NCBI RefSeq assembly: GCF_030268685.1
Contig: NZ_BSRQ01000001.1
Span: 1 to 64,000, forward strand
Reading direction: 5' to 3'
From: Microtetraspora sp. NBRC 13810
GTDB lineage: Bacteria > Actinomycetota > Actinomycetes > Streptosporangiales > Streptosporangiaceae
Length of the DNA: 64,000 nt
This document shows positions 55,478 to 64,000 of this stretch, piece by piece (the first letter of the stretch is position 1; every line of letters starts with the position of its first letter). A model generated the notes under the pieces. The model saw nothing but the letters and a program-made list of their open reading frames with translations, made no database searches and had not been told where the DNA came from. The position numbers and the translations under genes were made by a program.

Positions 55478-56389
55478 TGCCTGGCGGTAGGCGGCGCGGA
55501 GACGTTCGGTGGAGACGTGGGTGTAGATCTGCGTGGTGTTGAGCGAGGCGTGGCCGAGCATCTCCTGGACGCTGCGCAGGTCTGCGCCGCCCTCCAGCAG
55601 ATGGGTCGCCGCGGTGTGCCGCAGGCCGTGCGGCCCCATGTCCGGAATTCCCTCGACCTCGCCCAGGCGGGCGTGCACGACTCGACGCACAGTGCCCTGA
55701 TCGATTCGCCCGCCCCTGGCGCCCAGGAACAGCGCCGGACCGGTGCCCTCACGGATCCACCGGGAGCGCCCCTGCACACACCACTTGTCCAGCGCGTGCA
55801 GCGCGGGCAACCCGAAGGGCACGGTCCGCTCTTTGCGCCCCTTGCCGAGGACGCGGAGCGTACGCCGGTCCCGATCGACGTCGTCCACGTCTAGTCCGCA
55901 CAGCTCGCCGACCCTGATGCCGGTCGCGTAGAGGACCTCCATGATCGCCTGGTCCCGCAGGTCCTTGGGCTCGGTCGTCACGGAGCCATTGAGCGTCGTC
56001 ACGGAGCCGTTGAGAACGGCCTGCGCCGCGTCCTGCGCGAGGACCTTGGGCAGTGTCCGGCCGGCCTTCGCCGATCCCAGCAGCAGACTCGGATCACCCG
56101 GCAGCCAACCCTTGCGGTGGGCGAAAGCCGTGAACGTGCGGGCGCATGCCGTACGGCGGGCGAGCGTGGCCCTCGACCGTCCGGCGCGATGCTGGTCCGC
56201 CAGCCACTCCCGCAGCAGCCCGATGTCGAGACCGGTCAGATCCTCGGCCCCGGAGGCCACCAGGTAACCGAACAGCGCGTCGACGTCTCCCAGGTAGGCG
56301 CGGACGGTGTGCGGTGAGAGTCCTCGCTCCAGGCGAAGATGCCGCTCGAACTCCGCCCGCACCTCGACAAGATCCGGCATCTCGCCCAC
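55463..56389 (-). CDS. xerC: Tyrosine recombinase XerC
   Basis: 308 residues. A SAM-like N-terminal domain is followed by a catalytic domain with all six residues: R159 (IRVGEL), K183, H254 and R257 (HGLRH), H280 (LGHASLNTTQ) and Y289 (IYTHV). It resolves chromosome dimers with XerD. The GTG at 56389 has GGGAGG ten bases upstream; ATGs at 56380 and 56428 are alternatives. A 7-residue tandem duplication (LNGSVTT twice) lies near residue 126 from a 21-bp direct repeat. Confidence 0.93.
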   Translation of the reverse strand: MGEMPDLVEVRAEFERHLRLERGLSPHTVRAYLGDVDALFGYLVASGAEDLTGLDIGLLREWLADQHRAGRSRATLARRTACARTFTAFAHRKGWLPGDPSLLLGSAKAGRTLPKVLAQDAAQAVLNGSVTTLNGSVTTEPKDLRDQAIMEVLYATGIRVGELCGLDVDDVDRDRRTLRVLGKGRKERTVPFGLPALHALDKWCVQGRSRWIREGTGPALFLGARGGRIDQGTVRRVVHARLGEVEGIPDMGPHGLRHTAATHLLEGGADLRSVQEMLGHASLNTTQIYTHVSTERLRAAYRQAHPRA

Positions 56390-56462
56390 CGACCCGCCAC
56401 CTCCCTGAAGCACCCTCTCCCTGATCATCTTCCCGCCCACAACCCGGAAATAGCACCGACCG

Positions 56463-56720
56463 CTATACCGAAACCACCCACCTAAGCCACCAACCACCAC
56501 CGAAACCAACCCAAAGAAAGAACCCCCCGAGGGGCGGCGCCACCGCGTAGACGGTGGGCCGACCGCGCACGATCTCGGCAGCGTACGCGGCTTGGTGCAG
56601 CCCGAGGCTGAGCGCGGCCTCGTGCAGCGCGAGGCCGAGCGCGGCGGCGGTGAGCGGGCTGATCACGTCCATGGCGCCGATGTCGAGGCGCGTGACCGGC
56701 AGGCCGGGCGCCACCGTCAC
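56463..56720 (-). CDS. Small hypothetical protein between xerC and dprA
   Basis: A frame of 85 codons with GGGGGAG just before the GTG at 56720. It encodes MTVAPGLPVTRLDIG, then a helical Ala/Leu-rich part and an aromatic-rich end. I recognise no family. Third-position GC is high except for the last ~20 codons. It may be a remnant of a larger gene. Confidence 0.35.
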   Translation of the reverse strand: MTVAPGLPVTRLDIGAMDVISPLTAAALGLALHEAALSLGLHQAAYAAEIVRGRPTVYAVAPPLGGFFLWVGFGGGWWLRWVVSV

Positions 56721-56765
56721 GCTCTCCCCCGATCGTCCATGTTCGGTCAGTCCGCGCCCTCCTCG

Positions 56766-57050
56766 TGCGGCCCTGTCCGCACTCCGCCCACCTATGCGTG
56801 AACCCCCGCCACATCGCCCTGTCCTCACTCGGCCTACCTGTGCGTGAACCCCTGCCGGATCTCCCTGTCCGCACTCGGCACGCCCGTGCGCGAACCCCCA
56901 CCACATCGCCCTGTTCGCGCTCGGCCTACCTATGCGTGCCCCCCGCCACATCGCCCCGTCCGCACTCGACCCACCCATGCGCGAACCCCCACCACATCGC
57001 CCTGTTCGCGCTCGACCCACCCGTGCGCGAACCCCTGCCGTATTGCTCCC
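56766..57050. repeat. 46-bp tandem repeat array between xerC and dprA
   Basis: A motif GCG(T/C)GAACCCC recurs at 56796, 56842, 56888, 56934, 56979 and 57025, giving about six units of 46 bp (one of 45). The period is not a multiple of three, so the array is non-coding on any fixed frame. In Streptomyces the corresponding interval carries the sigma factor gene whiG. Confidence 0.9.
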
Positions 57051-57224
57051 CTTGTGCTGCTCTGCTCGTGGTGGGCTGGCTCTGCTTGAGAGCTCACGGC
57101 GAGAAGCCGCGAGAAGCGCAGGCCAACCGACCGCGAAGCCACACAGTGAAAGCCGCACACGAGCGAGGGTGAACGCGAATCACGCTCACTCCACGAGCAG
57201 GGCCGATCTCAGGGTTGGGGGGCG

Positions 57225-58838
57225 TCAGGTGTGTGGGAGGGCTCGCCAGCCATGTCGGGTGCGTTGGACGTAACCGGCGGCTGCCAGGGCGCCCAGGCAG
57301 CTCAGGGCCGTGGCGAGGTCTACTTCGGCGGCGACCGCGATCGTGGCCGGGCCGGCGCCGCCGCCGCGGGCGGGGACGGCGTCAAGGACGCGGCGGGTTT
57401 CGGTGCCGAGGGTGTCCCGTGGCAGCACGGGGCCGCGGCGGTGCGGACGGGCGTCGTCGCCGATGAGGCCCACCAGGTCGATGACCTCCGCGGCGCTGGT
57501 GACGCAGACCGCCTTGCCCTGGCGCAGCAGGTGGTGGCAGCCTGCCGAAAGGCCCGACGTCACCGGGCCCGGGACCGCGCCGAGATGCCTGCTCAGGGAG
57601 ACCGCGTGGTTCGCGGTGTTCAGGGCGCCGCTGCGCAGGGCCGCTTCGACGACCACGGTGCCCCTGGACAGGGCCGCGATCAACCGGTTGCGGACGAGGA
57701 AGCGGCTGCGTGTGGGGTGCACCCCCAGCGGGCACTCGCTCACCAGGGCGCCCTGGTCCCGCACGGCGGCGAAGAGCTCATGGTGCCCCTGCGGGTAGCA
57801 GAAATCGGTGCCGCAGGCGAGCACCGCGATGGTGGGCGTCTCGCCGGTCAGCGCGCCTCGGTGGGCCGCGCCGTCGATGCCGTAGGCGCCGCCGCTGATC
57901 ACTGTCCAGCCGTCGTGGCCGAGGTCCACGCCGAGCGTGGCGGCGACGTGCGCACCGTACGCCGTGGCGGCCCGTGCGCCGACCAGTGCCACCGACCTGA
58001 GGCAGGAGAACCTCAGATCGGCCGTGCCGTGCACCCACAGTCCCACCGGGCGGGCATGGCCGAGGTCGTCGAGCTGGGTGGGCCACTCGATGTCGCCCGG
58101 CACCACCAGGCGGGCGCCACCGGCCTCACCGGCGGCCAGGTCGGCGGCGGGGTCGGCCGCCTGGAGCCGCGCCCGCCATCCCGCCAGGCGTTGTGCCACG
58201 GCACGCCAGCGCCGGTACTCCTCCTCGCGGTCGTCGCCGTGCTCCGGGGACAACCGCCCGCGCCCCTCGACGGCCAGGCGGCCACGCCGGATCTGCGCGA
58301 GCGCCTCCACCGGACCACAGCTCGCGACGAGAAGACCCAGGAGAGGATCGCCCGCCTCCGCCGCCCGCATCAACGCCACCCGCGCCAACCGCCCCTCAGC
58401 ATCCGCCGAGCCAGCCCCAGCGGGAGACACCACCGGGTCCACCGAGCCAGTCGCCACCGCACCCCCCGAGCCGACCACCGAGCCAGCCGCCGAGTCGGCC
58501 CTCGTGGTCACCCTCACGACCGCCGTCACGTCCGCCACGTGAGGCGCGATCGTCTCGGAGCCGTGGTGCGCCGCGCCGGAACTCGCCGCGCTGGAACTCG
58601 CGGTGCCAGGACTCGCCGCGCCGGGGCTCGCCATGCCGGAATCCCCCGCGCCGGAACTCGCCATGCCAGAACTGACCGCGCCAGAACTCGCGGTGCCAGA
58701 ACTCGCGGTGCTCGCCGCGCCGGGGCTCGCGGTGCTAGAACTCGCCGCGCCGGGGCTCCCCGCGCCAGAACTCACCACACCGGAACTCCACGCGCCAGAA
58801 ATGGCCGTGTCGGGGCCAGCGCCCTCCGGCGGCGTCAC
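57225..58838 (-). CDS. dprA: DNA processing protein DprA with extended repetitive N-terminus
   Basis: 537 residues against ~380 usual. The C-terminal ~390 residues are normal DprA: a Rossmann fold with SVALVGARAATAYGAHVAA and ISGGAYGIDGAAHRGA, then a C-terminal winged-helix domain. The N-terminal ~140 residues are a Ser/Gly/Ala repeat plus an Ala/Val-rich linker. The GTG start overlaps the comM stop by 4 bp with GGAG upstream, so the repeat is inside the gene. It binds ssDNA and loads RecA in transformation. Confidence 0.9.
   Translation of the reverse strand: MTPPEGAGPDTAISGAWSSGVVSSGAGSPGAASSSTASPGAASTASSGTASSGAVSSGMASSGAGDSGMASPGAASPGTASSSAASSGAAHHGSETIAPHVADVTAVVRVTTRADSAAGSVVGSGGAVATGSVDPVVSPAGAGSADAEGRLARVALMRAAEAGDPLLGLLVASCGPVEALAQIRRGRLAVEGRGRLSPEHGDDREEEYRRWRAVAQRLAGWRARLQAADPAADLAAGEAGGARLVVPGDIEWPTQLDDLGHARPVGLWVHGTADLRFSCLRSVALVGARAATAYGAHVAATLGVDLGHDGWTVISGGAYGIDGAAHRGALTGETPTIAVLACGTDFCYPQGHHELFAAVRDQGALVSECPLGVHPTRSRFLVRNRLIAALSRGTVVVEAALRSGALNTANHAVSLSRHLGAVPGPVTSGLSAGCHHLLRQGKAVCVTSAAEVIDLVGLIGDDARPHRRGPVLPRDTLGTETRRVLDAVPARGGGAGPATIAVAAEVDLATALSCLGALAAAGYVQRTRHGWRALPHT
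58572..58806. repeat. 15-bp repeat encoding the DprA N-terminus
   Basis: About 15 units of GCGCCGGAACTCGCC-type sequence, mostly 15 bp, one shortened to 9 bp. In the dprA frame they read as pentapeptides of the ASSGA type. Confidence 0.9.
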
Positions 58839-60454
58839 AGCCCCGCTCCGAGCCACATTGCGAGGGCGGCCGAGGTCTCGGTGACCTCGGGGTGGTCTTT
58901 GCCGGACAGGTCGGTGAGGGTCCAGGCGACCCGTAGGACGCGGTCGAGGCCGCGGGCGCTGAGGCTGCCGCTGTCGAGGCAGGCGGTCAGCGGCTTCATC
59001 GCGGCGGGGGGCGGGCGGAGGTCTCCGTGCAGGGCGCCGGTGGGCAGCTCCGAGTTGGCCCGCCACGGGGTCGCGCTCAGCCGCTTGGCGGCGCGCTCCC
59101 TGGCGAGGAGGACCCGCTCGGCGACGACCTCGCTGGGCTCGGCGAACCGGCGGTCCGCGAGAAGCTCGCGGCGGCTCGACCTGGCGACCGTGACCTTCAC
59201 GTCGATGCGGTCGAGCAGGGGGCCGGACAGCCGGGCCATGTAGCGGCGCCTGGCGGTGGGAGTGCACCGGCAGGCGCTGGCCGGCTCGGACGCCTGTGCG
59301 CACGGGCACGGGTTGGCGGCCAGCACGAGCATGAAACGGGCCGGGAAGGTGACGGTGCCGGCCGCCCGGGACACCGTGACCGTGCCCGACTCCAGCGGCT
59401 GGCGCAGGGAGTCGAGGACGGTTGTCGCGAACTCCGGCGCCTCGTCCATGAACAGCACTCCCCGGTGGGCCAGTGACACCGCGCCCGGGCGGGGCGCGCT
59501 GCTGCCGCCGCCGACGACCGCCGCCACGGTGGCCGTGTGGTGCGGGCTGACGAACGGCGCGCGGGTGAGCAGCGGGCGCCCGGCGGGCAGTGCGCCCGCG
59601 ATGGAGTGGATGGCGGTCACCTCCAGCGCGTGGTCGAGCGGCAGCGGCGGCAGCAGGGTGGGCAGCCGCTCGGCCAGCATCGTCTTGCCGGTGCCGGGCG
59701 GGCCGAGCATCCAGAGGTTGTGGCCGCCGGCGGCGCAGACCTCCAGTGCCTTGCGCGCCATCGGCTGCCCGGCCACGTCACGCAGATCGGGCAGCGGGCC
59801 GCCCTCGTCCGGGCCGGCGGGCCGGGCGGGCCCCACGGAACCGGCGGCGCCCTCCGGCACCCCCGAACCGCCCGGTCCCGCGGGGGCGGCAGCCCCCGGC
59901 CCGGCGGGCTCGGCACCCCAGGTGGGCGGACGGTCGAGATCGCCGTGCCGCAGCCACTCGACCAGCTCGCGCAGATCGCGCGCCGGGATGACCGTGACGC
60001 CGGGCACGAGCGCGGCCTCGGCGGCGTTGGCGGCGGGGACGACCACGCGCCGGGCGCCCGCCTCCACGGCCGCGGCGACCGCGGGCAGGATGCCGCGGAC
60101 CGGTCGCAGCCGCCCGTCGAGCCCCAGCTCCCCGAGGAAGAACGGCTCGGCGACGCGCTCGATCGGCACGGCCCCGGCCGCCCCCATCAGGCTGACGGCG
60201 ATCGCGAGATCGAACTGGCTGCCCCGCTTGGGGAGGCTCGCCGGGAAGAGGCTGACCGTGATGCGCGAGTCGGGCCAGCCGTACCTGCTGTTGATGACGG
60301 CTGACCTGACCCGGTCGCGGGCTTCGTTGAGCGCGGTGTCGAGCAGGCCGATGAGATGCATGCCGGGCAGGCCGTTGGAGATGTCGGCCTCAACCTCGAT
60401 GACGTGGCCCGTGACGCCGAGGATGGCGACGCAACGGGTGCGGGCGACGGCCAC
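58835..60454 (-). CDS. comM: ComM/YifB AAA ATPase (Mg chelatase-like)
   Basis: 539 residues. An N-terminal Lon-like domain (VEVEADISNGLPGMHLIGL region), a Walker A GPPGTGKT, FMDEAPEF as Walker B, and a C-terminal ChlI domain with RGLDRVLRVAWTLTDL. A Gly/Pro/Ala-rich linker sits near residue 190. ComM is a helicase for branch migration during natural transformation. The GTG start abuts the yraN stop. Confidence 0.93.
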   Translation of the reverse strand: MAVARTRCVAILGVTGHVIEVEADISNGLPGMHLIGLLDTALNEARDRVRSAVINSRYGWPDSRITVSLFPASLPKRGSQFDLAIAVSLMGAAGAVPIERVAEPFFLGELGLDGRLRPVRGILPAVAAAVEAGARRVVVPAANAAEAALVPGVTVIPARDLRELVEWLRHGDLDRPPTWGAEPAGPGAAAPAGPGGSGVPEGAAGSVGPARPAGPDEGGPLPDLRDVAGQPMARKALEVCAAGGHNLWMLGPPGTGKTMLAERLPTLLPPLPLDHALEVTAIHSIAGALPAGRPLLTRAPFVSPHHTATVAAVVGGGSSAPRPGAVSLAHRGVLFMDEAPEFATTVLDSLRQPLESGTVTVSRAAGTVTFPARFMLVLAANPCPCAQASEPASACRCTPTARRRYMARLSGPLLDRIDVKVTVARSSRRELLADRRFAEPSEVVAERVLLARERAAKRLSATPWRANSELPTGALHGDLRPPPAAMKPLTACLDSGSLSARGLDRVLRVAWTLTDLSGKDHPEVTETSAALAMWLGAGL

Positions 60455-60820
60455 TCAGACCACTCCCCGCACGTGACGGATCGAGAACCGCCCGCCGAAC
60501 CGCTCCAGGGCGACCACGTCGAAGCGCACGGCCTCGAACCGCCCGCGCCCGCCCGCCGCCAGCCACCTGCCGGCGAGGACGTGCAGCCGGGCCAGCTTGG
60601 CCCGGCTCACCGCCTCCAGCGCGGTGCCGTGCGTGCGGCCGGACCTGGTCTTGACCTCGACCATGACCAGGGCGCGCCCGTCACGGGCCACCACGTCGAT
60701 CTCGCCCTCACGGCATCGCCAGTTGCGATCGAGGATCTGCATGCCTCGGGCCCGCAGGAACTCCACGGCGACCTGTTCACCGGTCCTGCCCAGCTCGTCT
60801 TTCGCAGCCACAGGGACCAC
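60455..60820 (-). CDS. YraN family putative nuclease (UPF0102)
   Basis: 121 residues. The endonuclease-like core with GEIDVVARDG and VMVEVKTRSG (PD-(D/E)XK fold) is intact, with the conserved GxxGE at the start. It precedes comM in the conserved order. Function is unproven. Confidence 0.93.
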   Translation of the reverse strand: MVPVAAKDELGRTGEQVAVEFLRARGMQILDRNWRCREGEIDVVARDGRALVMVEVKTRSGRTHGTALEAVSRAKLARLHVLAGRWLAAGGRGRFEAVRFDVVALERFGGRFSIRHVRGVV

Positions 60821-60919
60821 CTCCGGCCCCGAGCCTGCCGCGAGGCGGCCCCGCGCCCGCCTACCGAACGCCTTTCTGTGGACGACGGCGGACTACGGCG
60901 ACCGGCCTGTGCACAAAGG

Positions 60920-61243
60920 TCAGTTGGAGAACCCCTCCTTGGGCATCTCCAGGTCCGGCTTGGCGAGCTCCTCCACGTTGACGTCCTTGAACGTAACAAC
61001 CCGGACATTCTTAACAAACCGGGCAGGGCGATACATGTCCCACACCCAGGCGTCCTGCATCTTCACGTCGAAGAAGACATCGCCGTTCTCCGCCGTGCGG
61101 ACGTCGAGATCCACGGAGTTGGTGAGATAGAACCGTCGCTCCGTCTCCACGACGTAGGCGAACAAACCGACCACGTCGCGGTACTCACGGTAGAGCTGCA
61201 GCTCCATCTCGGTCTCGTACTTCTCGAGATCCTCTGCGCTCAT
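60920..61243 (-). CDS. DUF2469 family protein
   Basis: 107 residues, with MSAEDLEKYETEMELQLYRE at the N-terminus. A small acidic actinobacterial protein always found next to rnhB and yraN; function unknown. Its length and sequence match the family exactly. Confidence 0.95.
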   Translation of the reverse strand: MSAEDLEKYETEMELQLYREYRDVVGLFAYVVETERRFYLTNSVDLDVRTAENGDVFFDVKMQDAWVWDMYRPARFVKNVRVVTFKDVNVEELAKPDLEMPKEGFSN

Positions 61244-61282
61244 CCCGATCCTCCTGTCACACGCCTTCCCCGGCCCGCCCGG

Positions 61283-61972
61283 TCAGGCGACACCGGCCCC
61301 CACTTCATTCTCACCCATCTCGGTACCCAACCCCGCCCTCGCCACCGTGATGAAGGAGAAACGGTGATGAGGGCACGGACCGTGATGGTGGAGCGCCCTG
61401 CGATGGCGCGCGGTGATGTATCCCTTGTGCACCGCGAAGCCGTACTCGGGATGGTGCTCGTCGAGCGCCGTCATCATCCGGTCCCGGGTCACCTTGGCCA
61501 CGATGGACGCGGCGGCGACGCAGGCGGCCACCTGGTCCCCCTTCCACACCGCCAGCGACGGCGCGGGCAGGCCGGGGACGGGAAAGCCGTCGGTCAGCAC
61601 ATATCCGAGATCACAGGACAGCTGGGCGACCGCCCGGCGCATCCCGGTGACGTTGCACTTGTGCAGGCCGCGGGCGTCGATCTCCTGCGGCGGGATGACC
61701 ACCGTGCCGACGGCCTTGGCGGTGGACAGGATGCGGTCATACAGCGTCTCGCGCATGGCGGGGGTGAGGAGCTTGGAGTCGCGCAGGCCGCCGATCTCCT
61801 TGCCGAGCACGACGGCGGCGACGACCAGCGGCCCCGCGCAGGCGCCACGCCCGGCCTCGTCGACTCCCGCGATGGGGGCGAGACCGCGGCGGGTCAGAGC
61901 GCGCTCGTAGCCGTAGAGCCCCGAATCCCGCCTGACGACACTCGGCCGCGGGCGAAATACATCAGTCATCAA
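61283..61972 (-). CDS. rnhB: Ribonuclease HII
   Basis: 229 residues. [13 protein letters not shown] holds the first two acidic ligands (D38, E39); DSKLLT and a later conserved Asp complete the site. It removes ribonucleotides and RNA primers from DNA. A second internal ATG two codons in gives an equal alternative start. Confidence 0.96.
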   Translation of the reverse strand: MMTDVFRPRPSVVRRDSGLYGYERALTRRGLAPIAGVDEAGRGACAGPLVVAAVVLGKEIGGLRDSKLLTPAMRETLYDRILSTAKAVGTVVIPPQEIDARGLHKCNVTGMRRAVAQLSCDLGYVLTDGFPVPGLPAPSLAVWKGDQVAACVAAASIVAKVTRDRMMTALDEHHPEYGFAVHKGYITARHRRALHHHGPCPHHRFSFITVARAGLGTEMGENEVGAGVA

Positions 61973-62003
61973 TGGCAGATTACGCGCACAACACCCGCAA
62001 CGG

Positions 62004-62576
62004 CTATCGGATCTTGGCGAAAGTCTCCGGCCGGGACAGGACGGCCGCCCGGGAGAACGGCCAGTAGACCGCGAACGCCCGGCCGACCACCTGGTCCTCC
62101 GGGACGGTGCCGTTGTCCCTGGAGTCGCTCGACGCGGACCGGTGGTCGCCCATCACCCACAGGTGACCGGGCGGCACCGTCTCCTTGAAGGCGTCTCCGG
62201 ACGGGTAGTCGCCGGGATAGAGGTAGTCCTTCTCCTCGATCGGCACGCCGTTGACGGTGATCCGGCGCTGGGCGTCGCAGCAGACGACCGTGTCGCCCGC
62301 CACGGCGATCACCCGCTTGATGGTGTCCTGGTCGTGCCAGCCGGTGAAGACCACGACGTCGCCGCGCTCGGTGGCGCCGTGGAGCTTGTTGACGATGACC
62401 CGGTCACCCACCTCCAGGGTCTTCTCCATCGACTCCGACGGGATCCAGAAGGACCCGATCACGAACGCCTGGAGCAACAGGGCGGCCGCCACGCCGACCA
62501 CCAGCAGGCCGACCGTCTCCACCGCCTTCCCGCGCCTGGTCGCGGGCTTGTCCTTCTCGTCCTCGGTCGCCGTCAT
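62004..62576 (-). CDS. lepB: Signal peptidase I (copy 1)
   Basis: 190 residues. One N-terminal transmembrane helix, the catalytic Ser49 in [10 protein letters not shown], and the catalytic Lys87 in [11 protein letters not shown]. Box E is [12 protein letters not shown]. It cleaves exported preproteins at the membrane. It lies 4 bp after the second copy. Confidence 0.95.
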   Translation of the reverse strand: MTATEDEKDKPATRRGKAVETVGLLVVGVAAALLLQAFVIGSFWIPSESMEKTLEVGDRVIVNKLHGATERGDVVVFTGWHDQDTIKRVIAVAGDTVVCCDAQRRITVNGVPIEEKDYLYPGDYPSGDAFKETVPPGHLWVMGDHRSASSDSRDNGTVPEDQVVGRAFAVYWPFSRAAVLSRPETFAKIR

Positions 62577-62580
62577 CCCA

Positions 62581-63384
62581 CTACCTTCTGGCCAGCAGCC
62601 GGCGGCGGACCAGCATGATGGGCACGGCCCCGGCGAACCCGCCGATCAGCGGCGCCGAGCCGCCCACCGCGCCGGCCGCATTCAGCGCCGACTGGCCGAA
62701 GGTGTCCGGGATCGGCAGCGTGGTGGCGCGGGAGAACGGCCAGACGATGACGAAGGCCCGCCCGACCACCTGGTCGATCGGGATGGTGCCGCCGCCGGGA
62801 TCGCCGGAATGGGCGCGCGAGTCGAGGGAGACCGAGCGGTGGTCGCCCATCACCCACAGCCGCCCCTGCGGCACGGTGATGTCGAAGAACCGCTGGGAGG
62901 GCACGTCGCCGGGGTAGAGGTAGCCCTCCTCGTCCAGCGGCACGCCGTTGACCGTCACCCGCCCCTTGGCGTCGCAGCACTTGACCTTGTCGCCGGGGAC
63001 CCCGATGACCCGCTTGATGTAGTCCTTCTCGCCGGGCACCAGGCCGAGGGCGTTGCCGACCCAGCGGAAGGCGGCGGACACCGGGTTGGACGGCTCGGCG
63101 AACTGCACCTCCGGGTCCCAGGAGTCGACGCCGGAGAAGACCACGATGTCCCCGCGTTCGATGTCACGCGTGTGGTAGACGAGCTTGTTCACCAGGACGC
63201 GGTCGTTGGTGAGCAGGGTGTTCTCCATCGACTCCGACGGGATGTAGAACGCCTGGATCACGAACGTCTTGATGATCAGCGCCAGCGCGAGCGCCACGAC
63301 GATCAGGACGGGCAGCTCCCGCCAGAACGAGCCTTTTTTGTCCTTGCCGCCCTTGTCTGGCGTCTTGGTGTCTTCCGCGACCAC
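62581..63384 (-). CDS. lepB: Signal peptidase I (copy 2)
   Basis: 267 residues. Catalytic Ser in PSESMENTL near residue 52, Lys in YIKRVIGVPGD near residue 124, and box E GDHRSVSLDSRA. It is longer than its neighbour by an insert (FAEPSNPVSAAFRWVGNALG) and by a C-terminal membrane helix. The GTG at 63384 has ACGAGG five bases upstream; a GTG at 63390 is the alternative. Confidence 0.94.
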   Translation of the reverse strand: MVAEDTKTPDKGGKDKKGSFWRELPVLIVVALALALIIKTFVIQAFYIPSESMENTLLTNDRVLVNKLVYHTRDIERGDIVVFSGVDSWDPEVQFAEPSNPVSAAFRWVGNALGLVPGEKDYIKRVIGVPGDKVKCCDAKGRVTVNGVPLDEEGYLYPGDVPSQRFFDITVPQGRLWVMGDHRSVSLDSRAHSGDPGGGTIPIDQVVGRAFVIVWPFSRATTLPIPDTFGQSALNAAGAVGGSAPLIGGFAGAVPIMLVRRRLLARR

Positions 63385-63556
63385 GTGCACCTCGTCCTCG
63401 ACAGGGCCGCGCAGCCGCGCCGCACCCCTGGCCCTCGCTAGTCATCCCTGATGAGCCTAGATGATGCTTCCCGCCATGTGACGGCGACCGGGGTGACCTC
63501 ACCTCCGCGCGTCGCGAATCGGTGGAGAATCACCCCGTACATCCCCGGACACCCCT

Positions 63557-63590
63557 GTGGCCCGTACTCCTGGAGAGGAGCACGGGCCAC
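63557..63590 (-). terminator. Terminator after rplS
   Basis: GTGGCCCGTACTCCT pairs with AGGAGCACGGGCCAC (one mismatch) with a 4-nt loop, 15 bp beyond the rplS stop codon. Confidence 0.85.
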
Positions 63591-63605
63591 CAGGACAGTG
63601 CGGTC

Positions 63606-63971
63606 CTACTTGCTCGCCGGCACCGCGTCGCGCTTCTCGCGGATGCGGGCGGCCTTGCCGCGCAGGTCGCGCATGTAGTAGAGCTTGGCGCGGCGGACGT
63701 CGCCGCGGGTGATGAGCTGGATCTTCTCGATCACCGGGCTGTGCACCGGGAAGGTGCGCTCGACGCCGACGCCGTAGCTGACCTTGCGGACGGTGAACGT
63801 CTCGCGCGCGCCGCCGCCCTGGCGGCGCAGGACGAAGCCCTTGAAGATCTGGATACGGGACCGGTTGCCTTCCACCACGCGGACGTGGACCTCCAGCGTG
63901 TCACCCGGACGGAAGTCGGGGACGTCGCTGCGCAACGAGGCTTTCTCGAGCTCCTGGATCTGCGTGTGCAT
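63606..63971 (-). CDS. rplS: 50S ribosomal protein L19
   Basis: 121 residues, full length. [20 protein letters not shown] and RREKSYGVGVE-like core (here [17 protein letters not shown]) are conserved. GAGGAA lies nine bases before the ATG. Upstream genes (trmD, rimM) would be off the right edge. Confidence 0.97.
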   Translation of the reverse strand: MHTQIQELEKASLRSDVPDFRPGDTLEVHVRVVEGNRSRIQIFKGFVLRRQGGGARETFTVRKVSYGVGVERTFPVHSPVIEKIQLITRGDVRRAKLYYMRDLRGKAARIREKRDAVPASK

Positions 63972-64000
63972 GACGGCGGTTCCTCTTTTACGCGTGCACG

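Noticed and set aside
55463-56389. xerC as integrase of a mobile element
   Set aside because: No att-like repeats, tRNA gene or phage genes adjoin it; it lies in the conserved chromosomal block.
56766-57050. 46-bp array as a CRISPR
   Set aside because: Units are contiguous and degenerate without unique spacers, and no cas genes are in the window.

Overview
The window is a high-GC actinomycete chromosome segment, most likely from the Streptosporangiaceae group (Nonomuraea/Streptosporangium-like). The support is very strong G/C bias at third codon positions, frequent GTG starts, 4-bp ATGA/GTGA overlaps between operon genes, and the standard actinobacterial housekeeping order at the right: rplS, two lepB genes, rnhB, DUF2469, yraN, comM, dprA, xerC, an M23 peptidase, rpsB, tsf, pyrH, frr, cdsA, rlmN. 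The family assignment is inference; no 16S sequence lies inside the window.

Layout. 1-300: leader and two promoters of an rRNA operon that runs off the left edge on the minus strand. 0.4-7.4 kb: a very large SARP/AfsR-type regulator, an AI-2E family membrane protein, an AraC regulator and a GT-C type membrane glycosyltransferase. 7.6-12.8 kb: three secreted GH18 chitinases in tandem, two sharing an almost identical CBM2-Fn3 front end, behind one palindromic operator. 12.9-28 kb: mixed metabolism and membrane genes (siderophore-interacting protein, LysE exporter, DedA, EamA, GT4, acyl-ACP desaturase, two SDRs, propionyl/acetyl-CoA synthetase, a PoxB-like ThDP enzyme, a TetR regulator). 28-39 kb: a coherent polyamine uptake and catabolism cluster. 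It holds an aminobutyraldehyde dehydrogenase, a PotABCD-type transporter and a PuuB-like FAD oxidase in one minus-strand operon with a divergent Lrp regulator, then a cyclase and an agmatinase with a divergent PucR regulator. 39-42 kb: a small ABC pair and rlmN. 42-46.3 kb: a SUFU-domain protein, a frameshifted gene and a small type VII secretion-like protein facing two YbaB paralogues, then an ECF sigma factor with its membrane partner. 46.4-64 kb: the housekeeping block, interrupted by an ArsR/MFS pair.

The most unusual property is short tandem repeats inside and at the ends of genes. A 33-bp minisatellite (18 copies) splits the MFS transporter. A 60/63-bp repeat splits the M23 peptidase domain. 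A 15-bp repeat extends DprA, a G-rich hexamer-like repeat fills a SARP linker, and a 46-bp non-coding array occupies the dprA-xerC interval where Streptomyces carries whiG. In addition three unrelated genes (a chitinase, an SDR and xerC) end in direct repeats that include their own stop codon. I did not find a clear new defence or biosynthetic system. The repeat expansion and the decayed type VII/SUFU locus are the best leads.
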